Below, in pieces: positions 5,268-9,807 of a DNA stretch of 9,807 nucleotides. The first letter of the stretch is position 1. Each line of letters opens with the position of its first letter. Below the pieces are notes generated by a model, which did no database searches, was not told the DNA's origin, and was given only the letters and a program-made list of their open reading frames with translations. The translations under genes and the position numbers were made by a program. The DNA is from Geobacteraceae bacterium (lineage in GTDB: Bacteria > Desulfobacterota > Desulfuromonadia > Desulfuromonadales > Geopsychrobacteraceae): assembly GCA_027064785.1 (NCBI GenBank), contig JAMOPE010000304.1, positions 1 to 9,807 on the forward strand, written 5' to 3'.

Positions 5268-6644
5268 TTAACTCTGATAGGGGAGGGTGAGCTCAAAACG
5301 GGTCCCGGTTGAAAAGCGTGATGGTTTCCAGCTGACTTCGGCTGTAATGGCTCTGGCACGTTCTCTGATATTGTTCAAACCACGACCGCTACCGCTGTGA
5401 AAACTATCATCAGAAAGACCTTTACCGTTATCCTCAACCGAGAGGATCAGTTCCTTTTCGCGAACTTCGAGGCTGACTTCATAGCGACTGGCGTCCGCAT
5501 GTTTGAGCACATTTTGAACGGCTTCTATGGCAATGCGGTAAAGGGTCAACTGTTTGAGCCGCCCCAACTTTAACTGACTGACTGCCGGGTCAATATAGAG
5601 GTGGTATTCGGGAAGGTCGTCAGAATAACAATGGTCTTCCAGGTGTGCCTCAAGTGCCGCTCCAAGTCCGAGGATATCAAGGGTCTGCGGGTGAAGGTTA
5701 TTCATGATGTCCCGCAGGTTGGCAATGGCCCGCTCAAGCTCAAGTTCGAGCTTCTGAGCTTTTTCTCGCGGGGCATCATCGGGCAACTCTGCTGACAGAT
5801 TCTGCAATCCACGCAGAATTGTCGAAAGATCGGAGAGGGACTGATCGTGAAGATCCATGGCAATTCTACGTCGCTCTTCTTCTGCCCCCTCAAGCAGCTT
5901 TTCTGTACTGACAACCCGGATCAGGCGCTTGGTCATCCGGTTAATCGAAACAGCCAGGGTGTCCAGCTCATCGCGTATATGGTCAGGTGCCGGGGGTAGT
6001 TCAAGTTTTCCGTCGGCGATACGGACGGCATTGCTGGAGAGCAGCTGTATCCGGTTGAGAATCCGGCGACTGAAATAAGCCGAAACAAGTAACCCTAGAG
6101 CGATAGCGAGAACCAGAACCGACATCGAGACAACGGCGGTCCGTTCTACCATCTGGTTGATGTCCTGTTCATGAATCAAGCGGAGCCGATTTCGGTAAAT
6201 CTGGGTGGCATTTGACAGCGTCGAAAGCTCGGCCCTAAAGCGGGCAAAAGATTCTGCCATGTTTTCTATTTCGGGGCTGTCGGCAGGGTTAAGGTTCTCG
6301 GCCATATTCTGCAGGCGTGAGATCAATCGTGAGCCCTTAATCGGCCCGAAAGGTTCCATTCTGTTGATGGCATTAAGGAGATGTTCGTACAGGTCGGCGA
6401 CCAGGGCCATATCTTCGGGGGCCGCCATCCCGTTGTGCTGCATTGAGCGCAACAGAACATGGAGCCGGCGTGCTGCCATATCGGCTTCAGCCAGGGCGAC
6501 AAAGGTTGTTCCAACAGCCTTGACCTCGTGACGTTTATGCGCCAGATCCCAGTAGGTGTATTGCATAAAGGCGAGGAGCATGATCAGAAGAATCAGAACG
6601 ATTGCCGGTGCCAGCAGCACTTGTTGTTTAACCGTTATTCGCAT
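5268..6644 (-). CDS. NarX-like sensor histidine kinase (HisKA_3)
   Basis: This is a 458-residue inner-membrane sensor kinase. Membrane helices at about 10-27 and 171-190 bracket a mostly helical periplasmic domain of about 140 residues, which looks like a four-helix-bundle sensor. A HAMP linker (about 190-243) leads to the HisKA_3 dimerisation domain, with the phosphorylated His at H266 in RRRIAMDLHDQSLSDL. The HATPase_c domain has N378 (EAVQNVLKH), the DNGKG motif (405-409) and GRGLNNIRERA (420-430). The HDQ-type H-box is that of NarX/NarQ/DegS-class kinases, which fits the NarL-type regulator directly downstream. The start ATG at 6644 is the most upstream methionine that keeps a compact N-terminus before the first helix. 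It has no clear Shine-Dalgarno sequence. The stimulus is unknown; no nitrate-sensing P-box is evident. Confidence 0.9.
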   Translation of the reverse strand: MRITVKQQVLLAPAIVLILLIMLLAFMQYTYWDLAHKRHEVKAVGTTFVALAEADMAARRLHVLLRSMQHNGMAAPEDMALVADLYEHLLNAINRMEPFGPIKGSRLISRLQNMAENLNPADSPEIENMAESFARFRAELSTLSNATQIYRNRLRLIHEQDINQMVERTAVVSMSVLVLAIALGLLVSAYFSRRILNRIQLLSSNAVRIADGKLELPPAPDHIRDELDTLAVSINRMTKRLIRVVSTEKLLEGAEEERRRIAMDLHDQSLSDLSTILRGLQNLSAELPDDAPREKAQKLELELERAIANLRDIMNNLHPQTLDILGLGAALEAHLEDHCYSDDLPEYHLYIDPAVSQLKLGRLKQLTLYRIAIEAVQNVLKHADASRYEVSLEVREKELILSVEDNGKGLSDDSFHSGSGRGLNNIRERARAITAEVSWKPSRFSTGTRFELTLPYQS

Positions 6645-6679
6645 ACCGGCAATCTAGCATGTCTTTTCAGCGCATACAC

Positions 6680-6693
6680 TGTGCAGATGCACA
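6680..6693. promoter_or_regulatory. 14-bp palindrome upstream of the NarX-like kinase gene
   Basis: TGTGCA-GA-TGCACA is a perfect inverted repeat with 6-bp arms, centred about 42 bp upstream of the kinase start codon. It could bind a dimeric regulator or form a small leader hairpin. It does not match the NarL heptamer consensus I know. Confidence 0.3.
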
Positions 6694-6728
6694 ACTCGGT
6701 TCTTTTTCAGCAACAAAAGGTTGGGGAT

Positions 6729-6772
6729 AAAAAAAGCCCCGAAGACCTGGAGGGGGGGTAGGTCTTCGGGGC
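6729..6772 (-). terminator. Strong rho-independent terminator
   Basis: A perfect 12-bp GC-rich stem (6761-6772 with 6736-6747) is followed on the - strand by seven T (6735-6729). It lies about 100 bp downstream of the HisKA kinase gene, so it ends that operon and/or the candidate small RNA, and insulates the NarX-like kinase gene from read-through. Confidence 0.85.
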
Positions 6773-6797
6773 ATGAAACCTCCTAGAAGGTTTCTGT
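6729..6797 (-). ncRNA. Candidate small RNA with C-rich anti-SD loop
   Basis: Read on the - strand, a promoter-like pair at 6831-6803 predicts transcription from about 6797. The RNA would contain a 5' hairpin with arms GAAACCT and AGGTTTC (6794-6788 and 6781-6775). A second, 12-bp stem of GCCCCGAAGACC with GGTCTTCGGGGC (6772-6761 and 6747-6736) follows, then seven U. Total length is about 69 nt. The 13-nt loop of the second hairpin is UACCCCCCCUCCA. It contains CCUCC, the exact complement of the Shine-Dalgarno core GGAGG. C-rich exposed loops are known in regulatory RNAs that block ribosome sites, such as the CcsR RNAs of Rhodobacter. The alternative is that this is only the terminator of the upstream kinase operon, or a leader of the downstream kinase gene. 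I do not recognise an Rfam family. Confidence 0.5.
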
Positions 6798-6802
6798 CGA
6801 GA

Positions 6803-6831
6803 AATATACAGGACACTTTTTAAAAAGTGAA
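6803..6831 (-). promoter_or_regulatory. Putative promoter of the candidate small RNA
   Basis: On the - strand, TTCACT (6831-6826; 4 of 6) and TATATT (6808-6803; 5 of 6) are spaced by 17 bp. A 16-bp perfect palindrome CACTTTTTAAAAAGTG (6814-6829) covers the -35 and most of the spacer, so it could be an operator site. The palindrome could instead be a weak AT-rich hairpin after the kinase gene. Confidence 0.4.
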
Positions 6832-6874
6832 TAAAAAAATGATAAAAAACATCTAACTTTATTGAGAAGAACGA

Positions 6875-8305
6875 TCAATAATCGTTTTCGGTAAATGCCT
6901 CAACGATGATCTCTTTTTGCTCCAGGGGCAAGACCACAGTGAACCGGCTTCCCTGTCCAGGAGTTGATGTTACCTCGATTGTTCCCTGGTGGGCATCAAC
7001 AATCCATTTGACAATTGCCAGTCCGAGACCTGAACCACCGTCATTGCGGTTGCCGGTTTTGTCGACCCGGTAGAAACGGTTGAAGATTAATTCAAGATGC
7101 TCTTCATCCATTCCGATTCCACTATCGACGACCGAAATTGTGACAAAATTATCGTCGGACTCGATTTCGATAAAAACATCCCCATCATCGGGGGTGTATT
7201 TGATTGCATTTGTCAGCAGGTTCAACAATACCTGGCGCAGGCGAAAGCTATCGGCCTGAAGGTTGATAGCTTTTTCTGATGCGTGCAATTCAACTTTGAT
7301 ATTCTTTGTCGTCGCCAGCAACTGTGCCTGATGGTGTAATTCTGTAATCAGCTCATTGAAATCGAGGGATTCCATTTTCAACGGGATCTCACCGAGATCT
7401 CCTTTAGACAACAGCAGCAGATCTTCAATCAGGTAACTCATGCGGCTGATCTCTTCAAGGTTGGAAACTAAAACCTGCTGGAGCTGCTCCTGATTACGTC
7501 CGCTTCTGAGTGCCAGTTCTGTTTCTCCCCGTAAAATTGTCAGTGGGGTGCGTAACTCATGGGTAACATCGGCAGCAAACTGCCGGGCGCGGCGAAGATT
7601 ATTGGAGCGACGGGTCATCATTTCATTATAGCAGCGAGCCAGTTCCTGGACATCGGAATCGGCTGCGTCTGAAACTTTAAACGCTGGAGGAACAAGTTCT
7701 GTGTTGGTACGATTAATGACTTTTGTAAGGCGCCTGATCGCAACAAGGTTTCGACTGCGGAGTTTGCGTTGCAGAAGGGCAAAACATGTCAGAATAATGA
7801 TTCCGGCAAGAAACAGTAATGTTGCAAAGGCTGCCGATTGTCTGTTGAGCTGATCGAGGCGGTAATCGATCGATAAGAAATATTTTCCCGATTTAAACGG
7901 GTAGGCGATTGACCGCAGGTATCCCTGAGAGCTGGTACGGGTATCAAACTCGACAGAATTGGGCGGGGTCTTTGATTTACTGACCGCAGTTTCGGGATCG
8001 AGTGCAGATGAGCAAATTAATTCACCGGTTGGCGAATAAAGGGCGATTCCCGATGTCACCGGATCAATTTTCTGTAGTTCCGGTAAACTATCACACAACG
8101 ACTGCTGATTATTCTTAGCGGCGATTTGGCTGGAAAAACAGTAATCGATGTGCCGAGCTGTTGTCAGCAGTTGGCTGTCCCACCGATTGAGCAGTTGCTG
8201 TTGATGAGTTGCGTGCCAAAAAAAACCGCCTCCACTCAGGATCAGTGCTAGAAACAGCAGATTCAGGGAGGGGAGGCGGAATATTTGACGGGACTTCCTG
8301 GGCAA
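6875..8305 (-). CDS. HisKA sensor histidine kinase, CusS-like architecture
   Basis: This is a 476-residue inner-membrane kinase paired with the OmpR-type regulator encoded just upstream. Membrane helices at about 14-30 and 158-178 enclose a periplasmic domain of about 127 residues, which contains three cysteines (C56, C71, C98). HAMP (about 180-235) and HisKA follow, with H249 in the H-box DVTHELRTPL. The HATPase_c domain has N366 (LLNLLTNAIKYTP), DSGIGM (394-399) and GGSGLGLA (423-430). All catalytic motifs are intact. The start is an unusual TTG at 8305, in the same frame as and directly after the regulator's TAA. AAGGAG at 8315-8320, nine bases upstream, supports it, and there is no methionine before the first helix. 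The architecture resembles heavy-metal kinases, but no metal-export gene is nearby, so the signal is open. Confidence 0.9.
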   Translation of the reverse strand: MPRKSRQIFRLPSLNLLFLALILSGGGFFWHATHQQQLLNRWDSQLLTTARHIDYCFSSQIAAKNNQQSLCDSLPELQKIDPVTSGIALYSPTGELICSSALDPETAVSKSKTPPNSVEFDTRTSSQGYLRSIAYPFKSGKYFLSIDYRLDQLNRQSAAFATLLFLAGIIILTCFALLQRKLRSRNLVAIRRLTKVINRTNTELVPPAFKVSDAADSDVQELARCYNEMMTRRSNNLRRARQFAADVTHELRTPLTILRGETELALRSGRNQEQLQQVLVSNLEEISRMSYLIEDLLLLSKGDLGEIPLKMESLDFNELITELHHQAQLLATTKNIKVELHASEKAINLQADSFRLRQVLLNLLTNAIKYTPDDGDVFIEIESDDNFVTISVVDSGIGMDEEHLELIFNRFYRVDKTGNRNDGGSGLGLAIVKWIVDAHQGTIEVTSTPGQGSRFTVVLPLEQKEIIVEAFTENDY

Positions 8306-8980
8306 TTAATCAGACTCCTTGAGGACGTAACCAACGCCACGAACTGTGTGGATCAGTTTTTTGTCAAAGTCGCGATCGATTTTCTTACGGAGATAGTTGA
8401 CATAAACATCAATGATGTTTGTGAATGAGTCAAAGGTGTAATCCCAGACATGCTCAGCGATCATGGTTCTAGTGAGAACCTGGTTCGGGCTGCGCATGAA
8501 ATATTCAAGCAATGCATACTCTTTTGACGTCAGATCTATCTCTTTGTTGTCGCGCCACACTTTGTGGCCAACAGGATCGAGACGCAGATCAGCAAAGTAG
8601 AGTTCGGCCCCGCGATCTTGAGATCCACGACGAATCAGTGCCCTGACGCGGGCAATGAGCTCGGCAAATGCAAATGGCTTGGTCAGGTAGTCGTCACTGC
8701 CGATATCGAGACCGGAGACAATGTCTTCAACGGTGTCTTTTGCAGTGAGACAGAGAATCGGAGTGGCAATACTTTTTTCACGCAGTTCCTTGATGGCACT
8801 CAAACCATCTTTTTTGGGCAGCATGACATCCATAAGAATCAGGTCGTAGGTTGAGGCTTCCGCCATCTGTACACCCTCTTCGCCATCATAGGCGACATCG
8901 ACACTGAATTCTTCTTCTTCCAAGCCCCGCTTGATGAAACTGGCAACTTTTTTTTCGTCTTCTACAACCAAGATGCGCAT
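8306..8980 (-). CDS. OmpR/CusR-type response regulator
   Basis: This 224-residue DNA-binding regulator is the first gene of the operon with the HisKA kinase. The receiver domain (1-118) has E7 and D8, phosphoacceptor D51 in LMDVMLPKKDG, T79 and K101 in TKPF. The winged-helix output domain (about 128-222) shows the typical LTSKEYALLEYFMRSPNQVLTR and VYVNYLRKKID segments and ends with the RGVGYVL wing. The length is normal for the family. It most resembles CusR/CopR/QseB-type regulators, but I do not give a symbol because the regulon cannot be seen. ATG 8980 has AAAGGAG eight bases upstream. Its stop codon directly touches the kinase start, and the kinase ribosome site lies inside its last codons, so translation of the two is probably coupled. 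Confidence 0.93.
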   Translation of the reverse strand: MRILVVEDEKKVASFIKRGLEEEEFSVDVAYDGEEGVQMAEASTYDLILMDVMLPKKDGLSAIKELREKSIATPILCLTAKDTVEDIVSGLDIGSDDYLTKPFAFAELIARVRALIRRGSQDRGAELYFADLRLDPVGHKVWRDNKEIDLTSKEYALLEYFMRSPNQVLTRTMIAEHVWDYTFDSFTNIIDVYVNYLRKKIDRDFDKKLIHTVRGVGYVLKESD

Positions 8981-9307
8981 TTACGTTTCTCCTTTGTCCT
9001 TTGGTCGTCGGGGATTTCACCCTTGGTTCCTTGTATATTGTAAAATTGCAAGTGGCTTTCCGACAGGGTTAACCACTTTACTAGCGATAACTCATGAAAA
9101 TTTTAAACGACTCTATCAGAGTCATAAAGACAGTGCAAGGGGAATAATAATTTTTCTTTAATTATCTTTTTACTACAAGAGCTTGATAGCCAATCTAAGG
9201 GTTAATCGGGTAGATTTTTTCGAAAAACACCCCATTTTCTCCCATGACATCTCTTTTCTTAAGATTCTCTGTTGCATTTAAGTGATAGATTCTGTTAATT
9301 AGTAAAC
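8981..9307. other. Divergent AT-rich intergenic region, no gene seen
   Basis: These 327 bp separate the OmpR-type operon (-) from prmA (+). I see no gene. The region contains a palindrome (9109-9123) and an AT-only hairpin, ATAATT with AATTAT, near 9146-9165. It also has an imperfect stem-loop at 9208-9232 (GGGT...TTTTT-TCG-AAAAA...ACCC). On the - strand a TACAAT element (near 9048-9053) could be the -10 of the regulator gene, but there is no matching -35. On the + strand TTGCAT (9272-9277) is the best -35 for prmA, with only a poor -10. Confidence 0.5.
9109..9123. promoter_or_regulatory. Palindrome GACTCT-ATC-AGAGTC
   Basis: A perfect inverted repeat with 6-bp arms and a 3-bp centre lies 129-143 bp upstream of the OmpR-type regulator gene. 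OmpR-family proteins usually bind direct repeats, so this would more likely be the site of another dimeric factor. No consensus match is recognised. Confidence 0.3.
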
Positions 9308-9807
9308 ATGAAAAATGAGTGGATTGCCATCGAAGTAGGGACAAAAGGAAAATTTGTTGATCTGATCGGTGCAGTTCTGGCTGAGTACGGTTGCAGCGGG
9401 ACTGTTGTTGATGAACAGCAGCTCGATACCTTTGTTGTCCCGGACAAAGAATTAGAACCCGAAGTTTTCTTGATACTTAAAGCATACTTTTCTGCCGATA
9501 CCGATATTCCTGAGTTGTTGAGCCACTTGCGCAGTACCTTTAATAGTCTTCCTGTTCTGATTGATGCTGAGATCGATCTCAAGCTGGGAGGAATCGTCAG
9601 AACCGAGGATTGGGCGGAAGGTTGGAAGCAAAATTTTTCGTTGTTCCATGTTGGTGAGACGCTGGTGATCCGGCCGAGTTGGGAAGGTTATACCCCCCAG
9701 CCCCACGAAGTTGTTATCGAGGTTGATCCGGGGATGGCGTTTGGAACCGGAACTCATGGGACAACTAAGTTATGTCTGGAAATGATTGCCGAATTATTGC
9801 AGCAACC
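9308..9807 (+). CDS. prmA: Ribosomal protein L11 methyltransferase, 5' part
   Basis: PrmA methylates ribosomal protein L11 with S-adenosylmethionine in the cytoplasm. The first 166 codons are present and the frame runs off the window; full-length PrmA is about 290 residues, so just over half is seen. The N-terminal L11-recognition domain covers about 1-60. It is followed by the linker hallmark EDWAEGWKQNF (100-110) and the start of the SAM-binding domain with DPGMAFGTGTH (140-150), a PrmA signature. The residue after that motif is glycine where proline is common (GTGTHGTT). ATG 9308 is the first possible methionine start after an in-frame TAA at 9296-9298, yet no Shine-Dalgarno sequence precedes it. 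It is divergent from the OmpR-type operon. Confidence 0.92.
   Translation, partial: MKNEWIAIEVGTKGKFVDLIGAVLAEYGCSGTVVDEQQLDTFVVPDKELEPEVFLILKAYFSADTDIPELLSHLRSTFNSLPVLIDAEIDLKLGGIVRTEDWAEGWKQNFSLFHVGETLVIRPSWEGYTPQPHEVVIEVDPGMAFGTGTHGTTKLCLEMIAELLQQ

Noticed and set aside
5250..6644. True NarX/NarL nitrate system
   Set aside because: Domain class matches, but no nitrate P-box motif is seen in the sensor and no nitrate-respiration genes are in the window, so no symbol was given.
6729..6831. Cyclic-di-GMP (GEMM) riboswitch before the NarX-like kinase
   Set aside because: GEMM elements are common in Geobacter relatives, but the conserved core and its tetraloop/receptor pattern are absent; the region is two simple hairpins.
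9208..9232. Intrinsic terminator or riboswitch upstream of prmA
   Set aside because: The stem is largely A-T with a bulge and is followed by CATTTTCT, with no gene upstream on the same strand to end. It is kept only as an unassigned stem-loop.

Overview
The window looks like chromosomal DNA of a free-living, probably anaerobic Gram-negative bacterium. The mix of genes and the dispersed repeats of the 'CGCAGAGA' and 'ATCTGTGTTCATCTGTGG' types remind me of Desulfuromonadales (Geobacter, Pelobacter, Desulfuromonas relatives). This placement is an inference from overall character, not from a marker-gene search. Genes are dense, with good Shine-Dalgarno sequences, and the content is mostly signalling and regulation. 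I see no prophage, transposase or CRISPR.

Left part (1-2750). On the + strand lie a SprT-like zinc protease and a DUF4405 membrane protein with a likely haem-binding helix and a duplicated C-terminal domain. Facing them on the - strand is a short MazG-like gene followed by a MaoC/NodN-type hydratase, probably one operon. The gap between the two converging blocks is filled by a repeat element with 26-bp terminal inverted repeats. That element also supplies the last codons of the DUF4405 gene.

Middle (2750-6650). A membrane diguanylate cyclase (+) converges on a FadR-type regulator (-) with only 10 bp between them. The regulator has a clear promoter and TGGT/ACCA operator-like half-sites in its own leader. 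Upstream on the - strand is a two-gene operon: a NarX-like HisKA_3 histidine kinase followed by a NarL/LuxR-type response regulator with a long C-terminal extension.

Right part (6650-9807). A second two-component operon on the - strand consists of an OmpR/CusR-type regulator followed by a HisKA sensor kinase. The kinase starts at TTG directly after the regulator's stop codon. Downstream of it, in the gap before the first kinase, lies a compact unit: a sigma70-like promoter, a small hairpin, and a strong intrinsic terminator whose loop is C-rich and carries CCUCC. I read this as a candidate ~69-nt small RNA and consider it the most interesting signal in the window. The window ends in the 5' part of prmA (+), divergent from the OmpR-type regulator across a 327-bp AT-rich intergenic region.

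The common theme is signal transduction: two histidine kinase/regulator pairs, a c-di-GMP synthase, a metabolite-responsive repressor and a possible anti-Shine-Dalgarno sRNA. Nothing in the sequence shows that these parts act on one shared target.
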